Shown: positions 10,745 to 22,118, counted from the first letter of the stretch. The stretch: DNA of 64,000 nucleotides from Apodemus sylvaticus (GCF_947179515.1 NC_067485.1:1787654-1851653), one strand, 5' to 3'. A program made the numbers and translations. Notes: generated by a model from the sequence alone, not told the origin.

Positions 10745-10940
10745 CAGGGTCTCTGGCTGAACCTGGTACTAAGCTGTTGGTAAGCAATCCCATTGATCCC
10801 CCTGTCTCCATGCCTTGCAATGCTGGGTTAAAGGCACACATGTGGTCATGCCCAACACTTTTCATGGATGCTAGGGAATTCAACTCAGGTTATCATACTT
10901 TCATATCGAGTCCTCTAGCTGAATCATCTCCCCAGCCTGA
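10745..10940 (-). repeat. B4/RSINE-type SINE, antisense
   Basis: The antisense middle (TGCTGGGTTAAAGGCACACATG) is followed by the antisense head (GAATTCAACTCAGGTTATCATAC ... ATCATCTCCCCAGCC). Diverged. Confidence 0.7.
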
Positions 10941-11444
10941 ATCCTTCACTACAACCCAGCTCTACCACTACCTTCAACAAGTCTATCCCAGTCTCCCTTT
11001 CATAAGTGAGCCTATGACTAAATCCTGGACAAGGCAATATAAAACAAAATACAACAGAGACTTTGGTATTCATAGAAATAGAGAGAAAAATCATTTAACA
11101 AAATCTAACCATATTCCAGAAGTAAAAACAAAACAAAACAACAATAAAAAAAAACCCTATTGACTAGGAATAAGAGATAATATTCTCAACTCCATGAAAA
11201 GCAACTACAAAATGTAGCAGTGAAAATCACACTTAGGATGAGAACATCAGAGCATTCCCACTAAGGTTAAACACACAGGAAGGAGGTCCTGCTCACCCAC
11301 AGTTCTTCAGTGTTGGGATGGAAATCCTAGCTGATGCAATGAAGGAAAATGAGAAACAAAACAGATTGGGAAGCAAACAAACAAGCAAATAAAAAAACTA
11401 TCTTTGCTTGCTTATAACATGATTGTCTGAAAAAAATCTGAAAG

Positions 11445-11765
11445 GGGCTCAAGAGAAGGTTGAGTAGTTAAAGCACTTGCCTGGGAAGTGTGAAGGCTGG
11501 GGTTTGAACTCCCAGAACCCACATAAATATGGTGAATACTGGGTGAGTATGGTGGCCTGCCTGGAAGACAGAAAGAGGTAATCCCTAGAACAAACTGACT
11601 GGCTAGCCTTCACTGGGGAACTGTATTTCCATTCACAGACCTTGTCTCGGTGAATAAGGTGCATAGTGGTCAAGGAAGACACAGGCTTGGCCTCCACACA
11701 CATATGGGCCCACATGCACAGAGCATGCACACACTCATGCACACACACCATGTATACATGCAAAG
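11445..11765 (+). repeat. Full-length B4/RSINE-type SINE with 11-bp target duplication
   Basis: Sense element with GGGCTCAAGAGAAGGTTGAG head, GGGGTTTGAACTCCC B-box region, a long unique middle and a CA-type distal end. AAATCTGAAAG flanks it exactly at 11434-11444 and 11766-11776, proving insertion into the L1, whose sequence resumes downstream. Confidence 0.9.
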
Positions 11766-12084
11766 AAATCTGAAAGATTAATTATTAAACTCTCCTAAAA
11801 GTAATAAGCAATTATTCCAGGCTGCACTGTACAAGAACAATATTCAAAAGCTATAGTTTTACATCACAGCAGTGAGCAAGTAAGAGCTCAAAATGAAGAG
11901 CACAGTCATTTACATTAGCTCGCAAAGAGTGAGATACTCAACTATGAAACAAATATATATCAACATGACCTCAACAGAACTACACGAGAAAAATTACAAA
12001 CTAGAGGAAGGAAATAAAATGCAAACAAATAAATAGAAGAATATTCCGTGTACATAGAGAGGACACAATACTGTCAGTGTTTTC

Positions 12085-12172
12085 TAGGGGGGTCAGGGAC
12101 AGTATTAGGGATTGAACCTGGTCATTATGCATAGAAAGAGAACTTTCTACCACTACTTGACAGTTCCAGCAA
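12085..12172 (-). repeat. ID-type SINE, antisense, within L1
   Basis: Antisense ID words 'GGGATTGAACCTGGTCATTATGC' and 'CTTTCTACCACTACTTGAC' interrupt L1 ORF2 homology. Confidence 0.7.
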
Positions 12173-12249
12173 GGACTCAATATTTTCAAGATGTCAGTTC
12201 TTTCCAAATTGACATGTGGATTAATATAATCTCTATTGGAATCCCAGAA

Positions 12250-12325
12250 GGTGGGGTTGTAGCTAGAGCACAGTGGCAGACCATTTACCTAGCATGCACA
12301 ATGCCAAGGCTCAATTCCTTATAAG
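12250..12325 (+). repeat. ID-type SINE within L1
   Basis: Sense ID words: GGGGTTGTAGCTAGAGCACAG, CCATTTACCTAGCATGCACA and AAGGCTCAATTCC. L1 homology resumes beyond about 12340. Confidence 0.7.
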
Positions 12326-12486
12326 TCATTTCATAGATACTGATTAATTAATTCCAAAGGTTTTAATGAAAGACCAAAGATCACAAATAGCCAACAGAAT
12401 ACTGAAGAAGAAAAGCAAAACAGGAGTGTTGACACTATCCAACTTCAGGACTTACTAAATGGCTACAATAATAAAATCTGGTTAAG

Positions 12487-12560
12487 GTTGGGTTTGGTGG
12501 TACATGCACTTAAACCCAGTACTTGGGAAGCAGAGGCAAGTGGGATCACATAACTTAGTT
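12487..12560 (+). repeat. B1-related fragment within L1
   Basis: Short sense B1-like piece (GGTTTGGTGGTACATGCAC ... AGTACTTGGGAAGCAGAGGC), heavily diverged. L1 words return after 12590. Confidence 0.55.
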
Positions 12561-12721
12561 GCAAGAGAGGCAGGGGTATAAATAAAACTGTCACATACTA
12601 TATACAGCCAATTGGTCTTTGAGAAGCCAACTGAAAGTATAACTAAATCTCTTTTCTTCACTGGGTTGCTTAGCATAACCTTGCTCAAATTATTATATTC
12701 AGTTTTTGTCTTTACTCTCAG

Positions 12722-12820
12722 AAAGTTACAGGTGGCTGTGAGACACTCAGGAATCCCTTTTTATATCCTAAACGAAAGCAACAAGTGTTCCTAACCACTG
12801 AGCCATCTCTCCAGCACCAG
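12722..12820 (-). repeat. B2/B3 SINE head, antisense
   Basis: The plus strand ends in GTTCCTAACCACTGAGCCAT followed by CTCTCCAGCACC, the reverse complement of the B2/B3 promoter head. The upstream part (CAGGTGGCTGTGAGACACTC) also fits. Confidence 0.85.
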
Positions 12821-12849
12821 GGAAATAAATGCTGGAACTTTTATGGCTG

Positions 12850-13210
12850 GCTCTTTATCATTGCTTTGGCTTGGATCTGCATTATCTTCCAAACACCCAC
12901 GAGTTAGAGACTTGGTCTCCAGCTTGGCACTGTGGTGGGTAGTGGAAAATTTAAAACATGAGGCTTAATGGGAGGCCTTAGGTCATTGACGGCACACCTT
13001 CAAAGATGCAGGCCCCTGATCTTGTAACTCTTTCTTGGTTTTGTTTCCTGGCCATGAGTAGTAAGTTTGCACTATTGCAAGTCACCATGATACACTGCCC
13101 CACCTAAGAGTCAGCAATGACCTTGACCTGACCTGTGAGCTATGGTAAACCTCTTCTCTTCATACACTGACTAGCTTGAACATTTGTTATAATAACTCAA
13201 AGGTAGAGGT
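12850..13210 (+). mobile_element. Old MaLR-like LTR, sense
   Basis: Ordered matches to an old MaLR LTR plan: 'AATGGGAGGCCTTAGGTCATTG', 'CCATGATACACTGCCCCACC', 'GAGCTATGGTAAACCTCTTC' and an end resembling 'AGCTTGAACA'. Strongly decayed, with approximate edges. Confidence 0.5.
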
Positions 13211-13254
13211 TTCCCCAGCTTTCAGTCTCTGTTAAGCTCTAACACATCATAAAC

Positions 13255-13440
13255 TTGCTCCTGCCTGTAATACTTCTGCAGGTTCTTCCTGTCTCTGCAC
13301 ATACATTTTTATCAGTGTCCATGTGGTTCTCTCCTCATTGACCTTCAAGATTCAGGACAAGCCTTATTTCTTCCTCAGAGCAGTTTTCTGTGCCTCTTGA
13401 CCACCCTTCTCTGGGCCCCACTCACCTGTCATGATATACA
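13255..13440 (+). repeat. L2-like fragment
   Basis: Contains the L2 word series 'GTTCTTCCTGTCTCTGCACAT', 'CCTCAGAGCAGTTTTCTGTGCC' and 'TTGACCACCC'. Old and diverged. Confidence 0.5.
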
Positions 13441-15160
13441 CCAGACAAAATAAACAGTTTTGTCACCCTTAGAGTGGGAGGAAGCTTTACTGTGCCTCTG
13501 GAACCAAATCCAGAGCTGGGTTGAAGGTGAAAACATTCAAATTGTCTGATGGGTAACCCCTCACCCATACCAGGTTGTTTCCGTCCCCATATGCATTAAA
13601 TTTCTAGAGAAGGAATCCTAAGATCTTCCTGCCTGTGGGTTTTCATTTTGTGTCTGTGTGGTCCATGATGTCAGCTGAGGCTATCAGAACAAGGAAACTA
13701 AACTGATTAGATTCAGTATTACTCTGCCATTTTTTTCTAGGCAGATCTGGGGCAGTATCATGTTACATCTGTCTAACCTGCTTGTAAAGTGAGGGGCATA
13801 ACTGTCTTCCCACCTCCATGACCATCAGTGACTTCAAATTTGCCTTCAGTTGCTTTCAATGAGCATGCATGTTTTATCACAGTTTAAAAATGAATGGTGA
13901 CTTTTAAGGAAAGCTAGTAAGAACCTAGTGCTTGACTTCTTTCAGCACTGTTGATGTGTTCACTGAAACTGCTTATTCAGGACATTCATGTATACCATCA
14001 TGGCAACCTGAAAAGACAGCAGCCCTGTGTGTGAAGGTGTTTTAATTTTGATTCCTACTTCCCTTTGGATGTACTCTAGCTCAAAGAACTGAACTGAATT
14101 CATTAGAAGAATCACCTCTCATTGAACCTTGGAGGGTATGTTCTATTCAGCATGAAGTTTTCTGTTAACTTGCTCTATAGTTTAAACTAGAAGCAGTTTC
14201 TAGTCACTAATCAACACATTAGTGTTCTCCAGCAAGGGGGAGACCACCACACCCAGCACTTCAGTTATCATTCATCTAAATGTGTCTGAAATGGATCCAG
14301 AGTGAGAGGTGTTGCTTTCTTTCCCTTTCGCCAGACACTCTGAGCTTCTTGTGTGTTACTGTAATGAGAGACACAGAGAGATGAGACCACAAACCAAAAG
14401 TTACACCCTTTGGATCTCAAGTTTTAGACAGATGTTGGCGCTTCTGGAAGACAGGATCTGCTGCCATGAGAGGGTGGGAATGGATGTTTGCACTCAAAGG
14501 CACGTTTTAAAACCACATCTGCAGACCACAATGCAAAGTAAAACTCCGAAAGTCATCTGTAAGAACATGCAGTAGATACAGGGCCTCACCTGCAATAAGG
14601 AGTTGGGGGCACTCAGAACAAAGCTAGAAGGTCCCCTGCCTCCATGGACAACACCACAAAGCAAGAAACCAAATCTCCAAGAGTCGTTTTCCCTGGACGT
14701 CATACCCTGGTAGCATTTCCACCCCATAAGAGGAAATCACTATGTCTCTGTAAGAAAAAAAATTAATTTCATTCCAGTTTTTAAGTGAGTCCAAACTAAA
14801 ACAAAGATTTTATGACTCTCTTGGTCTGCCATGTGGATCTCCGCCTCTGACGAATGCCAAGAATCCCTGTGGCTGCTTTAGATGTTCAACCCTTTTATTA
14901 AGAATGGAAGAGTGCTGTGTCAGTAATCAGGCCCTGGAAAGGTGGCTGCAGCCACTGCTTGGGACAGTCGCCAGAAGAAGGCTTCTTGGCCTTGAAGCAG
15001 GCAGACTCAGGAACTTCGGTTTTTTTCAACTCTCATATGTAGATTCAAAATAATCATTTTCAATGTCAAAGTGAAATGGAGCTACAAATATGGATGACTG
15101 TACTGTGTAGCTCTGCTGATCGAGGGCTTGTATAGCAGGCAGAAAGCCCCAAGAGTCTAT
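13441..15160. other. About 1.7 kb without recognisable features
   Basis: Apparently unique. A weak MIR-like string near 13740-13800 is too short to call, and no exon is convincing. Confidence 0.45.
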
Positions 15161-15162
15161 AA

Positions 15163-15310
15163 AATGAGCTGATGGTGCACACCCGTGATCCCAGGGCTCA
15201 GTGTGAAAGTTGATGATGATCAGGAGGATGATGGGTAGTCAAGGCCATTCTCTTCTACACAATGAGTTTGGAGCCAGCCTTGGCTGTATGAAACCTGGTT
15301 CTCAAAAACC
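15163..15310 (+). repeat. Diverged B1/proto-B1 SINE
   Basis: Sense B1 order: 'GATGGTGCACACCCGTGATCC', 'GTCAAGGCCATTCTCTTCTAC' and 'GAGCCAGCCTTGGCTGTATG'. Many substitutions make it an old copy. Confidence 0.7.
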
Positions 15311-16026
15311 GATAACAAATCATGTTGTGCTGAAAATGAAAGCACAAAACTAATAAAGTCCCATTGTCACTGACCACTGTTATCAAGTAGAGATGCATAA
15401 ACTGGCATAAATGTTGAAGGATACAAACACCCATTTCCCATTGAACTAGAGTCACTTTTGGCGGAAGGAAAGGTGTGCTCTGTGTTAGGTGCCTGATCTT
15501 TAAATTAAGGAGGGGGTGGGTGACGAGAGAATTTTCTCTGGACTTGGAAGAGCCAAGGACTAAGACTGCTGGGATGATCTGGGGCAATATGGAGAAGAAC
15601 GAGAAGTGAGATCGTGATTGGCTGTCAGGTAGCAGAAATACCAGGTATGGAGCCCTTCTCTGTCAAGAAATATATGTGTTGGGTCTGGTACAACTCCCAA
15701 AGCATACATTCATTGAAAATGGAAGCCTTGTTTGGTTAAAAGTAAGGAATCTTTGAGGGGAAAAAATATGTGTAACAATCTGATTAATACCGAATAAGGT
15801 CTGTGTCTGAGGCAACTGATTGGGTATTTCCCTGGAATGTGTGCCCCTGAGTACAGACCCTAACTCCACGTGCACAAAATGAAACAAAGCCATTCTGTCC
15901 GTTTTCAGGGACCGACTATATGGTGTGCTCATGTGAGACTCTGTGGGGAGGAGCATGAGACCCCTTGCACTGCCTTTTGAAATGCTGAATTGGCCTTAAA
16001 CTATTTCAAAATGAAAAAGTTATAAT
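15311..16026. other. No recognisable feature
   Basis: Unique-looking sequence. Open frames on the minus strand here have no recognisable domain. Confidence 0.45.
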
Positions 16027-16220
16027 TGGGGCTACTGTTCTTGCAAAAGACTCCGGTTCAGTTCCCAGCACCCATGTGGTAATTCACAACCATCTGTAAT
16101 TCAGTTCCAGGGAATTTGGCATTCTCTTCTAGCCGTCATAGGCACTAGGTAAACACATGGTATACATACATGCAGGCAAAACATTCATTTTACATGTAAA
16201 AAATAAATAAAACATTTTAA
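16027..16220 (+). repeat. B3-type SINE
   Basis: Sense B3 with B box (CCGGTTCAGTTCCCAGCACC), middle (CCATCTGTAATTCAGTTCC) and the distal signature CATGCAGGCAAAACATTCAT, ending in AAATAAATAAAA. The head is partly deleted. Confidence 0.85.
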
Positions 16221-16647
16221 AACCTTTAAAAATTAAAACGAAGAAAAAGAACAAGATGTATGATTATTGACAGGTGACTTGCTGAGCACATTGAGGTCAG
16301 CTGTGCCCTCCTGGCCTAGAAGAGGAAGACAGTCAGTGACCATCAGCCTGCACAGTCCTGTCACATGAGGGAGAAGCAGAGCCCATGCCCTTCTCCAGCT
16401 TGCTGCTCTCTCAGGGAAGAACTTCCTCCTTCTCCCATCAGCTCATGAGGTGGCTATGTTGAATCCGTGGAAACTGCTCTAGGAAAGCTGTCACTAACCC
16501 ATAGAACAAGATAAAAAGCCCCAGTTGGGCTGATCTTGCAAAATGTACAAAAGGCAATTTAAATGGTTGTATGGGGTCCTGTGCCAATAACTGAGGTGAT
16601 ATAGCTACAAGCTCATTTAGAAACACTATTACGTAAATGTTACTTTT
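16221..16647. other. No recognisable feature
   Basis: Mixed sequence, nothing assigned. Confidence 0.45.
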
Positions 16648-16735
16648 ATGGGCTGAGGGTATATATAACTCAGTGGCAGTTTACATTCTTAGCATGCTCA
16701 GGAACCTGGATTGAAGCCTCTGGGCTGAAACAAAA
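16648..16735 (+). repeat. ID-type SINE
   Basis: Sense ID words: 'GGGCTGAGGGTATATATAACTC', 'TAGCATGCTCAGGAACCTGG' and 'GATTGAAGCC'. Diverged. Confidence 0.6.
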
Positions 16736-16863
16736 TTAATAGCATGACTTTTAAGGAGAGCAGGGCAAGGTAGCCTGTCCTGTGCAGATAAGCAGCCCAT
16801 ACCTTAATCCCTGTTACAGGGTATTTTGCTCCCTCAGAAACTCTTCTCTCCCTTGGTATGCAG

Positions 16864-16907
16864 AGCAAGAAAGGTACCGGAAGCCAAGGAACCTAGTGAT
16901 GAGAAAG
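16864..16907 (+). other. Candidate 44-nt exon bounded by strong splice sites
   Basis: A pyrimidine-rich run (CTCTTCTCTCCCTTGG) leads into TATGCAG| at 16863. Forty-four bases later a consensus donor AGAAAG|GTAAGG begins at 16908. One frame is open across it, but too short to identify a protein. No partner exon is evident, so it may be a lncRNA exon, a cryptic site or chance. Confidence 0.25.
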
Positions 16908-17837
16908 GTAAGGAATTCCAGTTCTCTCCTCAGTTCCAACCTCAGAGGAAATGCTGGCTCTGGCTCACGCTGATTTAAATCTCCTCGGAAGAGCACCAAT
17001 GTTCCACTGAGGCAAGGAGCTTGTGGCTGCTTCATGAGATGCACACCAGGCTGTGGGCATGGGGCTGAGCCAAGATGATCTTCTGTTTAGCCACCCTGGA
17101 GTCACAGACAACTCCAGGAGAGAGTGAGGCTTATGTCTGTGAACCTGAGGGCACAGACCATGGAAGACTAAACTGCTACTATAGATCTGCATCCCTGACA
17201 CAATAAACAGGCCAGAGCACCATCTCAGCCACACACCAGAGCAACAAGCTTGAGCAGGGCCAGCCAGGGCTAGAGGAAAGAGTTGAGTCTCTAGTATGTA
17301 CCCAGCAAATGCAGGTCAGACTCATCCACTGTGTAAGGGCAGAGAATCTTCCAAATGTGAAAAGGATGAGGGCAGAGCAAGGGCTTCATAGGAACCAAAA
17401 CTTAGTTACTTAATTATTCACTTGACTCCTAAAAACAAGTCATGACCTGGTCGGGCCTCCAAGATCTAGAGGGAGTTGCTTGGAAAACAATGAAAGATCT
17501 GCATGTAATAGAAGTCTCCCCGAGAAGAATCATTGATGGGAACTTAATTTTCCTTCTCAGAGATGTTTAGGCTCAACAGTGAGATAAACAAGATGGTCCA
17601 AGAATATTCCAATAGAGAAATCAAGAAAATGGAAGATGGTGAATTCTGGGCTCTAAATCTAAAGACACCTGAGGCCAATGATAGAACCAGGCCCTCCAAG
17701 GGAACTTGGGACATGGTGGCCAGGAGAAGATAAAACTAAAGGTAAATTCATAGTCATCATGTCATTTCAACATCCAGAAAGGGATGTCAAAACCTCAGTT
17801 CTGGAAGTCTCAGACAAATGACAAAAGTGGATTACTT
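16908..17837. other. No recognisable feature
   Basis: About 0.9 kb of unique-looking sequence. No repeat assigned. Confidence 0.45.
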
Positions 17838-18026
17838 AGGCTGGTGAGCACAGCCAGTAAAGGCACTCTTGGTGCAAGACCTAAGTTCCATGCCCCAAAC
17901 ACAAGGTCAAAGGACAAAGGAAAGAACAGATTCTACAAAGTTGTCATCTGAATGACAGGCATCATACACACACACACACACACACACACATATCACACAG
18001 AGAGAGAGAGAGAGACAGAGAGAGAC
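17838..18026 (+). repeat. B4-type SINE remnant followed by (CA)n and (GA)n
   Basis: Sense B4-like head 'GCTGGTGAGCACAGCCAGTAAAGGC' and 'CTTGGTGCAAGACCTAAGTTCC'. A CA array at about 17966-17990 and a GA array at about 17998-18026 then occupy the tail side. Confidence 0.65.
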
Positions 18027-18600
18027 TCTGGTGGGCTCACAGAGATAGGCCCTGCAGGAAACTTCTGTCCTTTTCTGGAACGCCTGTTAGATGAACAGCC
18101 CAGGGAAATGTGGTTGATGCCAGACAAACATTGGAAGGAAGAGGACATAAAATGCAGACAAGGTAGGGAAAGCAGACTTGATATGCAAACCACGGAGTTG
18201 ACTCAGATGGTTCATGACGTGTCTCAGGCTCAGACCCGGGCACTGGCCAGTCCCCATTTCTTTGCTGATGCCAATGAAAACAAACCACATAGCTCCTGAA
18301 TTTGCTTAACTTGGGCAAAATATCAGAATCAAAAACCATTTCAAGTTGAATCCAAGGACTAAGTAACAACATGGAGATGAAAAACTTACTAATTTCCTAG
18401 GACACTTGGGATTTTTATTGTGATTTTCAGTGTTGATTGTTTTTCTCCCAATCCCAGCCAGACACAAGACTACTATTAAAATTACTTCAAATTATTCAGG
18501 CAGGGAGATACTATCCTTTGAACAGCCTTGAGGATAGTTCTTTTATATATAAAAACATGATATACATTGTTTCAAAAAAGATATACATTGTTTCAATATA
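18027..18600. other. No recognisable feature
   Basis: Unique-looking sequence with overlapping open frames on both strands and no identifiable domain. Confidence 0.45.
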
Positions 18601-18639
18601 CAGAATTTTTGAATCTCTGAAGACTTGCTGCACCCATGT

Positions 18640-18965
18640 TAATGATTGTCATTGCATGAGCCTTTGTTGGACTTCAGGCAAGTCATTTTATTCCTGGCCT
18701 AGAAAGTTCCTTCTCTTTTCTGTGTCTGGTGAGTTATCATATTATAGTGGGAGAACCTGGATGCCACTTCTTCAGAAAGACCTCCCCAGCCAGCCCACAA
18801 GACCCTGAATTATACATCTGTGTGTGCTCTTTTCAGTCACTTGAGCACTCCTTCAACTTGTCAGTATTTCCATTTCCCATTAGGTTGTAAACTCTAAGAA
18901 GACAGACACCCTTCTTGTCTGGTTCATGACTTTAGTCCTTAGCACAGAACAATGTGTAGAGAGAA
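18640..18965 (+). repeat. L2 fragment, 3' part
   Basis: Clear L2 order: CACTTCTTCAGAAAGACCTCCC, TTAGGTTGTAAACTCTAAGAAGACAG, CTTGTCTGGTTCATGACTTTAG and CCTTAGCACAGAACAATG. It is an old mammalian LINE, so the flanking DNA is old too. Confidence 0.7.
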
Positions 18966-19084
18966 ACTGATGAAGACACTTGACTTTGTGGGTGAGGCCT
19001 AATGTTGACCTATCTTTAATGAATCTGAATGCTACTTATGTTTAAGGAACTCTTGGCAACTTGTTTAAAAATTGTGTTAATAAT

Positions 19085-19223
19085 ATTCTTGGGCTATCGA
19101 GGAAGCTCAACTGGAACCGGTGCTTGCTGCCAAACTTAATGATATGCCTTCAGTCCTCTGAGATCCACATGGTGGAGAAAGGGAACCAACGGCTGCAAGT
19201 TGTCCTCTGACCACCACTCATAG

Positions 19224-19260
<37 letters not shown>

Positions 19261-19267
19261 TATACAC

Positions 19268-19311
<44 letters not shown>

Positions 19312-19312
19312 A
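19085..19312 (+). repeat. B4-type SINE with (CA)n then (GATA)n tail
   Basis: Sense B4 with TCAACTGGAACCGGTGCTTGC, 'CCACATGGTGGAGAAAGGGAACC' and 'GCAAGTTGTCCTCTGACCACC'. It passes directly into CA (19228-19258) and then GATA (19269-19311). Confidence 0.85.
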
Positions 19313-19319
19313 TTGTGAA

Positions 19320-20204
19320 AAATCTTTACAAATACTATCCATACATGGTCTTCTCTCTCCACCCCTTTGCCTCCAGGAAACTCACTGACAGAATTACAGC
19401 CTATTTCCAGAGCAGCACAGAAAGTGAACACGCTTCTGGTTGTGGTTTTGTTCTGGTTGCAGGTAATGAGTCCATCAGCCTCTCTCTGACTTTATCATTC
19501 ATCATCTTCAAGCTGCCAAAGTGCTTTTACGAGCTTCTCAGTTGCATGTTCTATACTGAGCGGCATGTAAGAACTGTAAAGGCCCATTCTTAATGACAAG
19601 ACTGGCCTATAGTTTCTCATGCTCTACTAATGGAGGAGGAGCTACATTTTCATTTTTCTGTTTTTCTTTTGCATATAGCCCTGAACCCTGCATGTTGGCA
19701 GTCAACACAGAACCAGAGCTTCATTATTTATAACTGCAGTCACTCTAAAAGCTGGCAAATGCTTCAGTGGTCATATTGTCTAATTCCCTCACATTGTGAA
19801 GTAGGTTACAGGTTAGAGAGGAAAGGAATCTCCCAGGACCTTGTCCCCAGGTCCTGTCAGATCTGGGCTTCCAGCTCAAGTGAGCTTGGGACCAAACCAC
19901 TGTGGGTTTTTTGGCTTTGTTTGTTTGTTTGTTTGTTTTTGTTCACAGCCCTGGACAGCATCATACAGAGATCTGCTTGGCTTTGCCTCAGAGCACTATC
20001 ATATGAGGCTGAATCTGTTTTAACAGCAGGCTAGACTAACTACCTTATGTTATGTTATATAGTAAGACAAATAAAGGACTCCCAAATCACACAGCATTGC
20101 TCTACCACCTACAAATGTTCCATTAATTGGCAAATATGATTGAGTCAAATGCCTTGAAAGAGATGTTTGACAGGTGAACAGATGACCTACTAGAGGCAGA
20201 CGAA
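19320..20204. other. Unique-looking DNA with a short (TTTG)n
   Basis: No interspersed repeat recognised. A (TTTG)n run lies at about 19911-19942. Open frames here are uncharacterised and not domain-like. Confidence 0.45.
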
Positions 20205-20420
20205 TGCTGGGGATGCAGTTCGGTTGTTAGAATGCTTATCGGGTTTGCAGGAAGGATTGAGTTCTATGTCCAGAAAATATGAACCAGCTGCTGATCCCAG
20301 CTGCTGATCCCAATGCTGGGGAGGTGAGGCATAAGCAACAGTAGTTCAAGGTCATCCTTGGCTACATAGTGAGTTTGAGGCTAGCCTAGGATATTTGAGA
20401 CCCTTAAAAAAAAAAGCAAA
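20205..20420 (+). repeat. ID-B1 composite SINE (B4 class)
   Basis: An ID-like head (GGGGATGCAGTTCGGTTGTTAG) fused to a B1-like right part (AGTTCAAGGTCATCCTTGGCTACAT ... GAGGCTAGCCTAGG) with an A10 tail. It contains a local tandem duplication of CAGCTGCTGATCC near 20285-20311. Confidence 0.8.
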
Positions 20421-20744
20421 ACCCTAAAGGGAGGTGGAGGGAAATTTAATTACAGAAGAGAATGAAATGATCAAAGCAGAGACTTTGTGATGTGACCACA
20501 AACCAAGAAGTATCTGAAGCCTTAGAATCCTGAAATAACAAGAAATGGATTCCTCATACTTGCAGAGATGGTGGTGACTGTAGAGCACTTAGATTTCATC
20601 TAAAGAAAATGATTGGAGATTCCTGTCCTCCCAGGCTCTGTGGGAGTAACAACACCATACTTCTATAAAACTCTCTGTGACAGAAAACTAATCGGCTAGG
20701 GATAGAAAAACTGGCCCCTGACTAAAACTGGCCTATTTCCTGTT

Positions 20745-20910
20745 TTTGTAAATAAAGATTTATTGGAACACAGCCATGCCCACTCCTATATGCAATACCC
20801 AATGCTGCCTTTACACAACACGGGTTGGTTGAGTAATGGTAGTGAGTCATTGCCACGGATACCATATGGCCAGCAAAGCTGAAACTATTTACAACCCTGG
20901 CCCTTTACAG
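20745..20910. mobile_element. hAT-type (Charlie-like) DNA transposon relic
   Basis: Recalls a mammalian-wide nonautonomous hAT: TTTTTGTAAATAAAGATTTATTGGAACACAGCCATGCCCA ... CATATGGCCAGCAAAGC ... TGGCCCTTTACAGAGA in one order. The terminal repeats are not intact, so no transposition is possible. I am unsure of the family name. Confidence 0.65.
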
Positions 20911-21150
20911 AGAGAATATGCTGAGCCTACTCTAAGATGAGAATTAATTCCACCCCTTCTCACATTTGTTTATGACATTTCAGACTAAAAATAATGTGTG
21001 CTTATTAAAATTAAAACACTTTGGAATTCCACTGCCTACAAAGCAGATATCCCTATATCCATCATTAATATCTTGGTGTATATGCCCCATTATTTTCTCT
21101 ACACATACGATAACATTTACTATTGCTGGTTTTATTAATCTATGCTTGTT
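20911..21150. other. No recognisable feature
   Basis: AT-rich sequence, no assignment. Confidence 0.4.
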
Positions 21151-21183
21151 AAGAATGTTGGTATTCATTAATTACACAGGACT

Positions 21184-21452
21184 GGTGGATGGCCTAGTGG
21201 GCAAAGTGCTTGCTGCACAAGTGTGAAGACCTGAATTCAGATCCCCAGGACCCATACAATAAACCAGATATGGTGGTATTTGTCTCAGATTCCAAAGATG
21301 GAGATTTGGAAACAGGTGGATCTTGGGCGTCACTGATGAGCCAGTGTAACCAAAACAGAGAGTTCCAATAAGAGACCCTGTCTTAGAGACACCAAAGTGA
21401 CCTTTGACCTCCACACATGCAACACACCCACTCATACGTGTACACAGTTACA

Positions 21453-21490
<38 letters not shown>
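21184..21490 (+). repeat. Full-length B4/RSINE-type SINE with (CA)n end and long flanking repeat
   Basis: Sense element from GGTGGATGGCCTAGTGGGC through 'ATTCAGATCCCCAGGACCC' and 'AGAGACCCTGTCTTAGAG' to a CA array. 21151-21183 and 21491-21523 form an imperfect direct repeat of 33 bases (28 identical), best read as an unusually long, aged target-site duplication. Confidence 0.85.
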
Positions 21491-21523
21491 AAGAATGTAG
21501 GCATTGATGAATTACAAAGGACT

Positions 21524-22118
21524 AAATACTTCAGCAGGAAATACAGTTGGGGCAAAGAAGTCAATAGGAAACTGACAGATCCTACAGTGCTACACATCCT
21601 GAGTCCAGCAGGATCAGGCACCACACAGGCTAAGTGGCTTCTTCCCAAGCATTGGTGTCCATTGGACCAGATGCCCTCTCCTGAGCATCCTAGAGCTTCT
21701 GTGGGTAACGTTTTCCAGAGCTATCATGTGCAGCATTCAAGCCTCTACAACAAGAGTAAATAAAAATGCTGCTCATAAACAACAGTGTAACCATGCCTTA
21801 ACTTAAAACACAAGGACAATAATCTTTCAAAGTTAATACAACATTTTAAAAACCCTCTCGAAAAACCAACATACATACATACATACATACATACATAAAT
21901 ACAGTTTTCCAAATAAAAAAGTAAGGAATGGTTGTGGCAGATAATTTTGAGTATTATTGAAATCATAAACTAAAAGTTTAAATTATATTTTAATCTGATC
22001 TCCTGGATTGTTGAGCTGCTTGCTGTGTTTACTAATTTGGCATGCTCCCTTCCAGATTTGTATTTTGGTTTGTTTGTGCCTGTGTCTTTGCCATTTATAC
22101 CAACTTGTATTTTCCTGG
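21524..22118. other. Unique-looking DNA with (CATA)n
   Basis: A (CATA)n run at 21870-21896. Otherwise nothing assigned. Confidence 0.45.

Larger units (their letters stand above)
11040..12650 (+). mobile_element. Old L1, ORF2 region, sense, interrupted by younger SINEs
   Basis: Scattered but ordered matches to L1 ORF2 downstream of the reverse-transcriptase core: GCATTCCCACTAAGG, ATCCTAGCTGATGCAATGA, ATTGTCTGAAAAAAATCTGAAAG, CATTTACATTAGC, TTTTCAAGATGTCAGTTCTT and CAGCCAATTGGTCTTTGA. They appear in L1 order along about 1.6 kb and are broken by inserts at 11445-11765, 12085-12172, 12250-12325 and 12487-12560. The frame is destroyed throughout, so it encodes nothing. The divergence suggests an L1M or early rodent lineage. 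Confidence 0.8.

Noticed and set aside
10777..11163. 128-codon plus-strand frame
   Set aside because: It spans an antisense B4 SINE and decayed L1, so the composition is accidental.
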